A DNA stretch of 64,000 nucleotides, from the NCBI GenBank assembly GCA_050746185.1, contig JBOGLA010000003.1:1-64000 (forward strand), written 5' to 3'. Under the pieces are notes generated by a model that had not been told where the DNA came from, searched no databases, and saw nothing but the letters and a program-made list of their open reading frames with translations. A program made the position numbers and the translations under genes. This DNA comes from PALSA-188 sp050746185. Lineage in GTDB: Bacteria; Acidobacteriota; Terriglobia; Terriglobales; Acidobacteriaceae. Of the stretch, positions 50,071 to 59,900 are shown one piece after another (position 1 is the first letter of the stretch; each line of letters starts with the position of its first letter).

Positions 50071-50116
50071 GCTGTCGAGCGGTGCTCGACTGGACAGCCG
50101 AGGCTGTCCCTACGTG
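50071..50116. repeat. Palindromic repeat C, copy 6, upstream of ubiD
   Basis: GCTGTCGAGCGGTGCTCGAC then TGGACAGCCGAGGCTGTCCC and TACGTG. It lies 24 bases ahead of the ubiD start in the divergent spacer, with an extra GGGCGGCTGTCCC remnant at 50127-50139. Confidence 0.8.
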
Positions 50117-50221
50117 AACCGTCTTAGGGCGGCTGTCCCTTACCCTGGCAACGAATCAGAATTATATATTCACCAAGCTCTTCATCTTCATAACACCAAA
50201 CCCCAATTGCAAAGGAAATAT

Positions 50222-50755
50222 ATGACCAATAACGCAGATATCGGCGGAAGTGTGCCCGTGGTCACGAACTTCCAGCCTCCTAAGGGCATTGACCAGATCA
50301 TTGCAACTTTCGGGAATATTCACGATTACATTCAAACCGATGGAACGCTGGACGTGCAATGGCCGATAAACTATCTCGATTACGTTGCCCTGCCGGTCCC
50401 GCTGATGCTTTCATTCGATCATTCGAAAACCATCACGCACTTCAGGTGTCACAAACTTTTAGTCGAAACATTGGAGGCTGTATTTTTAGAAATTAGGAAC
50501 GAAGGGATGGAGCCGGAGCTTTTCAGTTTTGGCGGATGCTTTTCATTTCGGCCGCAGCGAAATGGCAGCAAGCTTTCAGCCCACAGCTGGGGAATTGCCA
50601 TTGATTTGAATTCAGAGAGCAATGCCCAGGGGACGGCGGGGAACATGCATCCCGGGATCGTTTCCGTATTTCGCGCAGCCGGATTCGAGTGGGGCGGCGA
50701 CTGGCCGGGAAGAAGTAAAGATCCGATGCACTTTCAATTCTGTACCGGATATTAG
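50222..50755 (+). CDS. M15 family metallopeptidase (D-Ala-D-Ala carboxypeptidase / endolysin-like)
   Basis: A 177-residue zinc peptidase. The active site is readable: CFSFRPQRNGSKLSAHSWGI with the first zinc histidine, AIDLNSESN with the aspartate ligand, and DPMHFQF with the last histidine; FEWGGDWPG precedes it, as in the M15_4 (L-alanyl-D-glutamate peptidase) group. I start at ATG 50222 behind AAAGGAAA; the frame is open upstream to 50114 within repeat C debris. No signal peptide is seen, so it may be cytoplasmic, phage-derived or released by other means. It cuts peptidoglycan stem peptides. Confidence 0.82.
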   Translation: MTNNADIGGSVPVVTNFQPPKGIDQIIATFGNIHDYIQTDGTLDVQWPINYLDYVALPVPLMLSFDHSKTITHFRCHKLLVETLEAVFLEIRNEGMEPELFSFGGCFSFRPQRNGSKLSAHSWGIAIDLNSESNAQGTAGNMHPGIVSVFRAAGFEWGGDWPGRSKDPMHFQFCTGY

Positions 50756-50837
50756 CCGCGGTTTCTCCTGAAAAGAGTTGTGAGTCAGATCAGCATACGG
50801 GCCGAAGCAGGGCGCGTTGGCAACGGCGGAGGGGTTT

Positions 50838-50939
50838 GCAGTTCTCAGTTCTCAGTTTTCAGTTTTCAGTTTTCAGTTTTCAGTTTTCTGTTTTCTGTTT
50901 TTCGTTTTTCGTTTTCAGTTTTCTGTTTTCAGTTCTCAC
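50838..50939. repeat. Degenerate tandem repeat, 7-base unit (about 14 copies)
   Basis: Repeats of CAGTTTT and variants (CTGTTTT, CGTTTTT) run without interruption for about 100 bases on a pyrimidine-rich strand. It lies in the spacer (50756-50961) between the convergent M15 and TPR genes; the remaining spacer shows nothing recognisable. Confidence 0.8.
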
Positions 50940-50961
50940 GTATCGGGCCCTAGGCGTGGGC

Positions 50962-52470
50962 TCAATGATTTTCGTCAGACTTGCCCGGTTCATAGAGTTT
51001 GTATCTGTTTGCGGCGGCTTCAGTTTTTCTAGACTCTTCGCGAAGTTCAGCTAAGCGCTTTACCAGAGCCGGAAGCTCCGCCTTAGAATCCTTGCCACTT
51101 CTGCGGAGCGCTTGTATCAGGTGGTATATGGCTTCCTGATCGGACGGGTTCTCGCGCAATGCGAGGCGGGATTGTTCGATCGATTGTTCCAAGTGGCCGT
51201 CCTTCAAATATAAGTTCCCGAGAAGGTCTCGGGGCAATACGAAGTCCGGTTTCAATTGTGCGGCCTGTTGAGCCGCGGCTATCGCTTCCTTAAATTGCGG
51301 CGTGCCGGCATCAGGGCCGTTTTGAGCGATAATTTGAGCCTTCAAATAATGCAGGAAAGCGTCGTTAGGATGATCCTTTAACTGAGACTGCACGGTGGCC
51401 AGCGCCTTATCGGGATTGCTTTGTTGTATCTGGGCGAGACCCTCAGCAATTGCCCCTGATGCCTGGCCGGGGTCGAGCCGGTTGGCGGTTTCGAAGTCGG
51501 ATTCTCCTTTGTCAAACTGTCCGAGTTGGATGTAGAGAATTCCGCGAGCGATATAGAGCGGCGCAGATTTTGGAAGTTGCCGAAGGCCAGCCTCCAGCAT
51601 GTCAATGCCGACCTGGAATGAGGAGTGCTTGAATGAGATGGCGGCGAAATCCAAATAGTATTTCGGTTGCCTGGGATTGGCCACGATTGCCTGGCGGAGC
51701 AGGTTCACCGCGCGTGGCGTGTCCCCTAAATCTTCACAGGCGGAGGAAGCGAGATCCAAGGCGTCGGGATCTGGATTGTTGGTTTCAAGCAATGGCTGCA
51801 ACGTGTCTGCTGAGTCTTTTGCATGATGAGCGCCATATTGCACCACGGCGAGATTGTAGCGGGCGTGTGGATCATCCGGCTCGAGGGTGAGAATCCGGCG
51901 AAAAACGGGAATGGCCTCTTCGTCTTGTTGAAGAGTCACCAGGCAAGATCCATATTCCGACAACGCTACGGGCTGCGAGGAAATGACCTCGCCGCCGGCG
52001 CGAAAATGTTTTGCGGCTTGAGCACAGTCATGCCGTTTGTAAGCTAATACTGCCAGCATGGCATGGCTGGTGGGATCTTCAGGGCGCAGCTGCAAAATGT
52101 GGTCCAGCAATGGAACAGCACGATCGCTTCCGTTTTTGTATTCCAATTGGGCTGCCCCTTCCATCGCGGGAAGATAAGCCGGAGAAATGGCCAGAGCCCG
52201 GTTGTAAGCGGCGAGCGCATCGCGATCTTTGCCAAGGCCGGAGAGCGCGATGCCTTCCAGGGTAAGCAGCTTGAAATCGCCCGGCGTTTTTTGCAATTGA
52301 GGCCGCAAGAGCTCCATAGCTTGAACGTAATCGCGTTGGCGAAGGGCGAAGGTAATTGAGTTCAGGACCTTCGAATCGCTTTGCTGCTGGCCGAACGCAA
52401 CGAACCCCGTGGCCAGGGCCAAAGCCAGAAGACGAGTACATAATTTGAGAATGACAGACTTTTTTGGCAT
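50962..52470 (-). CDS. Exported TPR-repeat protein
   Basis: A 502-residue protein, mostly tetratricopeptide repeats, started at ATG 52470 to give a signal peptide (MPKKSVILKLCTRLLALALA, cut near GFVAFG). About twelve TPR-like units follow, for example GLGKDRDALAAYNRALAISP, LQQDEEAIPVFRRILTLEPD, GDTPRAVNLLRQAIVANPRQ and GHLEQSIEQSRLALRENPSD. Such proteins scaffold periplasmic complexes; in Acidobacteriota they often sit beside CRTAC1 and Oar-type receptor genes, as here. Its start is 41 bases after the GH31 stop, so the two are probably one transcript. No enzymatic motif. Confidence 0.88.
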   Translation of the reverse strand: MPKKSVILKLCTRLLALALATGFVAFGQQQSDSKVLNSITFALRQRDYVQAMELLRPQLQKTPGDFKLLTLEGIALSGLGKDRDALAAYNRALAISPAYLPAMEGAAQLEYKNGSDRAVPLLDHILQLRPEDPTSHAMLAVLAYKRHDCAQAAKHFRAGGEVISSQPVALSEYGSCLVTLQQDEEAIPVFRRILTLEPDDPHARYNLAVVQYGAHHAKDSADTLQPLLETNNPDPDALDLASSACEDLGDTPRAVNLLRQAIVANPRQPKYYLDFAAISFKHSSFQVGIDMLEAGLRQLPKSAPLYIARGILYIQLGQFDKGESDFETANRLDPGQASGAIAEGLAQIQQSNPDKALATVQSQLKDHPNDAFLHYLKAQIIAQNGPDAGTPQFKEAIAAAQQAAQLKPDFVLPRDLLGNLYLKDGHLEQSIEQSRLALRENPSDQEAIYHLIQALRRSGKDSKAELPALVKRLAELREESRKTEAAANRYKLYEPGKSDENH

Positions 52471-52511
52471 TGGCCTCAGTAAGTATATTGCGAAGCTCGG
52501 CGGCACCCGCG

Positions 52512-54764
52512 TCACATCTTTACTTTAAGCGGGCGTCCTGTGAACTCTACCAGGCTGGTTTTTTCGAAGAGCTTTACTTCCAACGGGCGGGGCGATGGGC
52601 CCAACATGTGCGAGCCATCGGCGAGCCGCATTTCCAGCAGGCGCCCGGCATCGTTCCAGGTAATCTGGATTCCCATCCATTCACCCTTGCGATAGTTGAA
52701 GGACTTCCCGTCGTCTTCATACAGGTGGAACGATGCGTCGCTCCCCGGATAGATTGAGATGGTAAGCGGTTGATCTACTTTCTCGTCCACGTGTTGCTTG
52801 ACTGGACCAAGCGGCAGAAGTGATCCGGCGCGTACATAGAGGGGCAAAGTTTCGAGATCAACATCGCGGGTTATTTCTCGTCCTCCCTCTACGCGCTCAT
52901 TGGTCCAAAAGTCATACCAGGAACCGCGCGGGAGATAGATTCTGCGCGATGTTGCCCCCTGCTCTGTTACCGGAGCGACCAGGATGCTTCTACCCCAGAG
53001 ATATTCGTCGCCGCGCGCGATTGCCACGGGATCATCAGGATAGTGCAGCCATAGGGCGCGCATGATAGGCATTCCGGTAGTCGCGCACTCGCGCACCGCG
53101 CTATATAAGTAAGGGAGCATGCGGTACCGAAGCTCAAGATACTTTCGGCAGATAGGCTCGACCTGTGGATTGTGCAACTCGCCGGGATCGGGAGTTGCGG
53201 CGCCGTTGTAATTTCGAACCTCGATCGGTCCGGGATCGCCGGTATTCCATCCCCAGGGCAGGCGAAGTTTCCAGGTCCGGCCGTGACAACGGAACAGCGG
53301 GCAAAATGCGCCGAACTGAAACCAGCGCAAGTACAATTCAGCGGTAAATTCTTTGGTGGGAACAAATCCACCAATATCGGTGCCCCAGTACGGAATTCCC
53401 GTCAGGGCGGTGTTGATTGCGTTCGGAATGTGGGTCTTCAGCGTCTCCCACTTGGAATACACATCGCCAGACCAGAGGAAAGACGCATAGCGCTGCATGC
53501 CGGCGTAGCCGTTGCGATGAAGCGCATAAGGGCGTTCATTGGGACGATCCATCTGCGGGCCCTCCCAGTACATCCGATTGCGGAGCAGGCGGGAAGCAAT
53601 GTCGAGAGGATCGCCTTCATCGGGCCACCAGCCGTCCACCCCCATGGCGAAATCTTTGCGATGCGCGTCCCAGTAGCAGCTAACCTGGTCTTCGTCAAAT
53701 CTTGTCAGGTCACAGCGGTCATGCACAGTGCCGTGTAACTTTCTCGACAGAATCACGGTATGGAGCACAGCATGAAAATGGTCCCTATGAAATTCCGCAA
53801 GCATTTCTTTGGGATCGGGGAACACATCAGCATTCCAGGAAAAAGAACCATTGGCGGTGTTCCATCCAGATGGACAAAAGCCGGTGCCCAAATAAATCAG
53901 AGCATCGCATGGAAGTTTCTTTTCACGGAATGTTTTGGCCTCCGCCAGAACTTCTTGGCGACTGGCGAGGGTACGATGCGATTGCTGGTAGCCAAAACTC
54001 CACAGTGGGGGCATCTCGGCGTGTCCGGTGAGACGCGCGTATTCGGACATGATGATCGCCGGATCACTTGCGCCGACAAAAAATATGTCCAGGGGTTGAG
54101 CCGGCGACGCAGGGCGAAACTTTCCGGACGGCCCGGAGAAGTCAAAGGCGCCGAATGGCTGATGAATAAACATGGCCCATCCTGCGGTACCGATGAGCCA
54201 CGGAATGGGAACGCGGCCGCCATGCGTCTCGAGTTCGTAGGCGCCTTGGCCGCTGATCATGGGATCGGTGGATCCACGCCGGTCGAATTGCGGTCCACCT
54301 TCGCCGAGCCCGAGAAGGGGCGAGTCTCCAAGGTCAAATGTGAATCCGCCGGTTTCCGGCAACAAGCTGAGATTCTGAATGACTTCGCCTTTCGAATTTG
54401 AAATTGCGAAGGTCATGGGATGGGAAGTGATTTGAACTATTAAATCGCCGCAATGGATCGGACTGGCGGGAGGATTCCCGCGAAATATCGCAGCCGGCCC
54501 TCCCCAATTCTGCTTCACCAGAGATCCATCGTCGGGTACAGTGACGGCACGATCACCTGTAATTGGAAGAACCGTCAGGCGCAAGGTGTGCGCGCTCACA
54601 GGCGTGAGTTGAACCTGAGTGAGTTGAATCTGGAAATCCTGCGGACTATTTTCCTGGGACGGTCCGGATGCGGCTAACGCTCCGGGAAAAAGAAATGTGG
54701 CTGAGGCCGCACTCATGGTCTTCAAGATTTCCCGGCGATTGTATCGAGCAGTCATGAAATCCAA
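52512..54764 (-). CDS. Glycoside hydrolase family 31 protein (alpha-glucosidase/alpha-xylosidase-like), Tat-exported
   Basis: A 750-residue GH31 enzyme. The N-terminus YNRREILKTMSAASATFLFP is a twin-arginine signal. After an N-terminal beta domain (LGLGEGGPQFDRRG is the galactose-mutarotase-like part), the barrel starts PPLWSFGYQQSHRTLASRQE. The nucleophile lies in GVDGWWPDEGD and the acid/base in SFLWSGDVYSKW; TALTGIPYWGTDIGGF and LRYRMLPYLYSAVRE are further family blocks. It removes alpha-linked glucose or xylose from the non-reducing end of oligosaccharides outside the cytoplasm. It is divergent from the CRTAC1 gene, across a spacer with a TATAAT at 54988-54993. Confidence 0.92.
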   Translation of the reverse strand: MDFMTARYNRREILKTMSAASATFLFPGALAASGPSQENSPQDFQIQLTQVQLTPVSAHTLRLTVLPITGDRAVTVPDDGSLVKQNWGGPAAIFRGNPPASPIHCGDLIVQITSHPMTFAISNSKGEVIQNLSLLPETGGFTFDLGDSPLLGLGEGGPQFDRRGSTDPMISGQGAYELETHGGRVPIPWLIGTAGWAMFIHQPFGAFDFSGPSGKFRPASPAQPLDIFFVGASDPAIIMSEYARLTGHAEMPPLWSFGYQQSHRTLASRQEVLAEAKTFREKKLPCDALIYLGTGFCPSGWNTANGSFSWNADVFPDPKEMLAEFHRDHFHAVLHTVILSRKLHGTVHDRCDLTRFDEDQVSCYWDAHRKDFAMGVDGWWPDEGDPLDIASRLLRNRMYWEGPQMDRPNERPYALHRNGYAGMQRYASFLWSGDVYSKWETLKTHIPNAINTALTGIPYWGTDIGGFVPTKEFTAELYLRWFQFGAFCPLFRCHGRTWKLRLPWGWNTGDPGPIEVRNYNGAATPDPGELHNPQVEPICRKYLELRYRMLPYLYSAVRECATTGMPIMRALWLHYPDDPVAIARGDEYLWGRSILVAPVTEQGATSRRIYLPRGSWYDFWTNERVEGGREITRDVDLETLPLYVRAGSLLPLGPVKQHVDEKVDQPLTISIYPGSDASFHLYEDDGKSFNYRKGEWMGIQITWNDAGRLLEMRLADGSHMLGPSPRPLEVKLFEKTSLVEFTGRPLKVKM

Positions 54765-55041
54765 TTTCCTCGGATCGAGCTGTTGTTGCGGCAGGATTGA
54801 ATTCTCTCGCCTGAAATATGGAAAAAACTCGGCGCCTTTACTTTGGAGAAACTCGATTCAGGATTCTCCCACGGTTTAACTCCCGCCGGAAAACGGGAAG
54901 ACGAAATTATGCAGTACCAGGAGCGGCGTGATCTCCCACCGAAGATTGGCCTGAACTAAACATGATCGCCGTGATGCAATTCTTTCATATAATGAGAATT
55001 GTTGGGAAAACGTTTACGATTCCTTCTACAACTTGCCCCTC
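54765..55041. promoter_or_regulatory. Divergent promoter region of the glycan locus
   Basis: This 277-base spacer separates two oppositely read operons. A TATAAT at 54988-54993 points toward the CRTAC1 gene; its -35 box is weak. CCCG/CGGG at 54891-54907 pairs around CCGGAAAA. No gene is visible. Confidence 0.35.
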
Positions 55042-56802
55042 ATGAAGGTAACCCGCCGTGCTTTCGTCTTAACCTCTGCCTGCGCATCCGCATCTCGCCT
55101 CTTCGGACAGGGCGTGGCATCGCGGTCGGTGAAACCGCAGGCCAAACTGGCGCCTTCGGGGCGCCCCTTCTACGCTCACTTCACTGACATTGCTCGCGAA
55201 GGAGGCTTAATCGCACCGGTAATCTACGGGCTTCCAGATCATAAGGATTACATTCTCGAAGCTACCGGCTGCGGATGCGCTTTTTTTGACTACGACAACG
55301 ACGGCTGGATGGATATTTTTGTGCTTACCGGCACGCGAATGGAAGATGTGCCGCCGGGTACGACCAACCGTTTATACAAGAACAACCGCGATGGAACTTT
55401 CACGGATGTGACGGAAAAGTCAGGTCTCCATGATTTAGGTTGGGCATCCGGCGTTTGCGTGGGCGATTACAACAATGACGGCTTCGAAGATTTGTTCTGC
55501 ACTTATTTTGGACAGAACAAGCTTTATCGGAACAATGGCGATGGAACTTTTACCAACGTAACCAGGCAGGCCGGATTATTGGGCGACGTCCCCCGCTGGG
55601 GCGCCGGTTGCACTTTTGTGGATTACAACCGCGACGGTCATCTTGATTTATTTGTCTCCAATTATCTTCAATTCGATTTGGCGCACGTTCCGAAACCTGG
55701 AGCAAACAGCAACTGCAACTGGAAAGGAATTCCGGTGGAGTGTGGGCCACGGGGACTGCCGCCGGGGCGCCACTCCTTGTACCGGAATAATGGCGATGGA
55801 ACCTTCACGGATGTCAGCCGGCAGGCGGGGATCTCTGGACTGCGCGAAAGCTATGGGATGACGGTTGTTGCCGCCGATTTCGATGAGGACGGTTGGCCGG
55901 ATATTTTCGTGGCGTGCGATTCCACTCCAAGCCTGCTGCTAATGAACAACCACGATGGAACCTTCCGCGAAGAAGGCGTCCTGCGAGGCGTCGCGCTCAG
56001 CGAAGACGGCATGGAGCAGGCGGGCATGGGAGTGGCGGTGGGCGATTATGATCTTGATGGCCACCTGGATATATTCAAAACTCATTTCGCCGACGACACC
56101 AATGGTCTTTATCACAACGATGGCAAAGGGAATTTCGACGACGCAACTCGCGCCGCACGCATTGGGGTTGAGACGCGCTTCATTGGGTGGGGGGCTGGAA
56201 TCGTAGATCTCGATAACGACGGTTTTCCCGACTTGTTCATGGTCACTGGGAACGTTTACCCGCAGATCGAACGGACCCTGCCCCAGTATCCGGCCAAGAC
56301 TCCCCGCGTAGTGTTCCGCAATTTAGGCAACGGCACTTTTGAAGAATTGGCGGACGAGGCCGGTCCCGGCGTCACTGCGGCGCACTCAAGCCGAGGATGC
56401 GCCTTCGGGGATTTCGACAATGACGGCGACCTCGACGTACTGATCGTGAATTTGAACGAGCCTCCTTCGCTCTTGAGGAACGATCTGGGAGGCCACAATC
56501 ACTGGCTGAAGATCAAGTTGATGGGCACAAAATCCAACCGCAGCGCGATTGGGGCGCGGGTTTTAGTTCACTATGGCGGCAAAGTTCAAGCCCAGGAGGT
56601 TTTGAGCCAATCCAGTTTCTATTCCTCGAATGATCCAAGGCTACATTTCGGATTGGGTTCCGAAAGACTGGCCGACATTGAGATTCGCTGGCCCAGTGGA
56701 TTGCACGAAAAATTGAAAGAGGTCGCGTGTGATCAGCTTATAGTGGTTAAAGAGGGCCTAAACTCTTCTTCGGGTAGCCGAAAAGCCAAGAATCCTAAAT
56801 AA
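55042..56802 (+). CDS. CRTAC1 family protein (FG-GAP/VCBS repeats plus ASPIC/UnbV domain), Tat-type signal
   Basis: A 586-residue exported protein. MKVTRRAFVLTSACASASRL is a twin-arginine-like signal. Calcium-binding propeller repeats follow, each with a D-x-D-x-D-G loop: FFDYDNDGWMDIFVLTG, VGDYNNDGFEDLFCTYFG, FVDYNRDGHLDLFVSNY, AADFDEDGWPDIFVACD, VGDYDLDGHLDIFKTHF, IVDLDNDGFPDLFMVTG and FGDFDNDGDLDVLIVNL. The C-terminal ASPIC/UnbV domain is HNHWLKIKLMGTKSNRSAIG to IEIRWPSGLHEKL. Proteins like this bind glycans or other partners at the cell surface. It lies just upstream of the TonB receptor gene, probably in one operon. Confidence 0.92.
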   Translation: MKVTRRAFVLTSACASASRLFGQGVASRSVKPQAKLAPSGRPFYAHFTDIAREGGLIAPVIYGLPDHKDYILEATGCGCAFFDYDNDGWMDIFVLTGTRMEDVPPGTTNRLYKNNRDGTFTDVTEKSGLHDLGWASGVCVGDYNNDGFEDLFCTYFGQNKLYRNNGDGTFTNVTRQAGLLGDVPRWGAGCTFVDYNRDGHLDLFVSNYLQFDLAHVPKPGANSNCNWKGIPVECGPRGLPPGRHSLYRNNGDGTFTDVSRQAGISGLRESYGMTVVAADFDEDGWPDIFVACDSTPSLLLMNNHDGTFREEGVLRGVALSEDGMEQAGMGVAVGDYDLDGHLDIFKTHFADDTNGLYHNDGKGNFDDATRAARIGVETRFIGWGAGIVDLDNDGFPDLFMVTGNVYPQIERTLPQYPAKTPRVVFRNLGNGTFEELADEAGPGVTAAHSSRGCAFGDFDNDGDLDVLIVNLNEPPSLLRNDLGGHNHWLKIKLMGTKSNRSAIGARVLVHYGGKVQAQEVLSQSSFYSSNDPRLHFGLGSERLADIEIRWPSGLHEKLKEVACDQLIVVKEGLNSSSGSRKAKNPK

Positions 56803-56826
56803 TTGTATTTGGTGTCCATTTTTCCC

Positions 56827-56856
56827 TTGACAGTCTCTATTTTGCGGGGGTAAGGT
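56827..56856 (+). promoter_or_regulatory. Candidate promoter of the TonB receptor gene
   Basis: A perfect -35 TTGACA (56827-56832) is followed after 18 bases by TAAGGT (56851-56856), a poor -10. It lies 130 bases before the ATG at 56988, so a long leader would be made. Confidence 0.35.
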
Positions 56857-56987
56857 CGTTTCCGTCCGCGCGGGTAAACGTTTGCTCCAGCGAACGAGTC
56901 GCCGAAAGACCCTCCGTTGAAATGAGCACGATTGCCATTCGCGTGGCGAAGGCTCCATTCAAATCTGCTGACCGACAAGGTGGGATT

Positions 56988-59900
56988 ATGAACAAAACAT
57001 TTTCATCGCTAAGTCTGGGCGCCATTTTGAGTTTGGTTCTATTTGGCGCGGGCATTTGTCATGGGCAATACAGCGGAAACATTCAAGGAGTAGTTACGGA
57101 TCCGGCTGGCGCGGCCATTAACGGGGCATCCGTTACCCTGCATAACGTGGCTACCGGAATGACGGCCACGACCACCACCAGCGATTCTGGAAACTATCGT
57201 TTCAGCAGCCTGGAGCCGGGGCGCTATGAAGTTACCGCACAAGACCAGGGCTTCAAGACCACCAAAGAAACAGTAACCCTGGAAACCTCTCAAACCCAGG
57301 GCATCAACTTCACGCTGCCGGTGGGTTCGGCCACCGAAGCGGTGACGGTCACAACCGAAGCTCCTCCGATTGATATAGACGAGACGCGGTTGGAGGCAAC
57401 GCTGCCCGCGGATACAGTCCGCGATCTCCCCGAGTTGAACAGGAATCTGTACGATGTGCTCGCGGTTACACCTGGAGTGGTTGGCACGGGCACTCGCGGT
57501 CCGGGGGAATCTCCCGGCGGCGGCGCCGATAATTTCGGAACGCAGACTCCGCAGATCAGCGCCAATGGTCGTAGTTACACAGGGAATATGGTTATGGTGG
57601 ACGGCATGAACGTTACCAGCCCAGTTCAAAACGGCAACATTATTCTTTCGCCGATTCCGGATGCGGTCCAGGAAACATCGTTGCAGACGAATTCGTGGGA
57701 CGCAGAGAACAGTCTTGGCAGTTCAATCCTGATTCAGACCACCACTAAATCGGGGACAAATCAATTTCACGGCACGGGCAGTCTACTTTTCAATAATCAG
57801 GATCTGCAAGCGAATCCGGACTTCGGGCCGAAAGTTGTCCCCAAGTTCGAGCGCAAGGATTTGGTGGGCACGCTCGGCGGTCCGATCGTGAAAGACAAGA
57901 CATTCTTCTTCGCCGACGTCGAAAAGTTGTGGTCAACCCAGCCCCCGGCCGCGAGCAGCATAACGTTTGAAGATCCAGCATTTGTGCAATGGGCGCAGCA
58001 AAACTTCCCCAACACTACCGGCACGCAAATTCTCACACTCTATCGCGGGAACCACTTAGTTTCCAACGGAACGGTTGATACGGCGCTTACGGCTTTTGGA
58101 GCGGCTAATTGCGGGCCGGCGTCTTCGACCAAAATTCCTTGCAATCTCGCGGTGCGCGATCACGGGAATTTTTCGATAAATCCCTACTACAACGCTTTGC
58201 AGTACAACTTCCGCTTCGATCAATATTTCACCCAAAACGACCGTCTATACCTTAGCTACTATAACGACTCTTTCGATCAGCAACAGCCGTCCCCGCGAGT
58301 CGGGCTACAGGCTCTCGACATTATGCGAAACCGCTATGGCCAGATTGATTTCACCCACACATTCAGTCAGCGGCTGCTTTGGGAATCAAGTTTTGCCTTC
58401 GCCAGCGTTGGCGGAGCGAATGGGCAGGACGCAAATCTGAGAACACCCGAGGTTTCGGTTAATGATGGAAGCCAGGGCTTCCATATTGGCGGCGGATGGG
58501 GACCCGGCGAATATCGCGGCCCGATGTATAACTGGCGCTCAGTTTTAAGCCTGGTGGATGGAAAGCATACGTTGAAATTTGGCTTCGATGGCGGCCGTGG
58601 AATCGAGCATGGCGACTTCACACCGGTCAACGTAAGACCCAACTTCACATTCAATAGCTTGCTGGATTTGGTACAGGATAATCCGGTAAATGAATCGGTC
58701 GGCGCTTACAATCCGTTGACCGGTCAAGCCGGCAAAGTAATTTTCGGAGGGCAGGAAACTCCTTTTGGATTCTTCGGGCAGGATGACTGGAAAGTAAAAC
58801 CAAACTTATCTCTGACCCTTGCCCTGCGTTGGGATGATTTCACCAATCACACTCCGTGGGGGAATAGCGGCTTCCAATTCAGCAGTCTCATCCTTGGATC
58901 GGGTAGCACTCTCGCGCAACAGGTCGTTACGGCCGGCGTACATCCGGTATCAGCGGTGTTTGCTCATTCCCTGACGAATTTGTGGAGTCCTCGCATTGGA
59001 TTTGCCTGGGATCCGACAAAGACGGGGAATTGGAGCATACGCGGCGGAATTGGCGTTTATCACGACTGGGTTGCGATGGGCCAGACGGTTGATCAGACCC
59101 GCAATAATCCTCCCGGTGTAATCAGTCCGACTTTTACCACTGGAAGCACCGGACCTCAACCAATTTTCGCGCTAGCGCCATCCGGCAGCTATCCATTCAA
59201 TTTCCCGCTGCCAGCTATTCCAGCAGGCTCGTTGAATTCGCAGGGCGGCATCGTGGGAATTCAGTCGGCGGTAACTTCACTAAATCGAAATTTCAAAGCG
59301 CCTCTCGCGGTGAACTATGTAATTGGCGTGGAGCATCAACTGCCCTTGCGACTTGTCGCCGGAGCGAACTACTCCGGTTCGCGCAGCTATAACGGACTGA
59401 CAGGCAGCGATATCAATCGCTGCGACGGTTGCGCGACGCTTACGTCCGGCGGCGAGAACATCACTCGTCCCAATGCAAGTTTCGGATCCATTGACTACGT
59501 TACCAATTCCAATTCCGCCACATACAACGCGATGATTCTGACTCTTCGCGGCCGCGCGGGGAATAGAGGAAATTTCCAGGCCTCGTATACCCTGTCACAT
59601 GCCCAGGATTATCCTGAAGCCGGAACTCGCTTCGATCAGGACGGCGGGCAGAATATTCCCGATCCCGGCGCTTATTTCAATTATTACGGCGACGCCAATT
59701 GGGATGTGCGGCACCGGTTCTCACTTTCGGGATCATATACGTTCGCGGGCCTGCATGAGGGAGTAGGCAGAGTGCTGACCTCGGGATGGGAATTGACTTC
59801 CATCGCCGCGATCCAGAGCGGTACTCCCTTCTGGGTAGTCAATAATCTTCCACTTACCGCTGGTGGGGATTACAACGCGGACGGGGTTGCCTATGACATC

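Noticed and set aside
56922..56987. 22-residue extension of the TonB receptor
   Set aside because: The shorter start at 56988 has a ribosome-binding site and opens the signal peptide.
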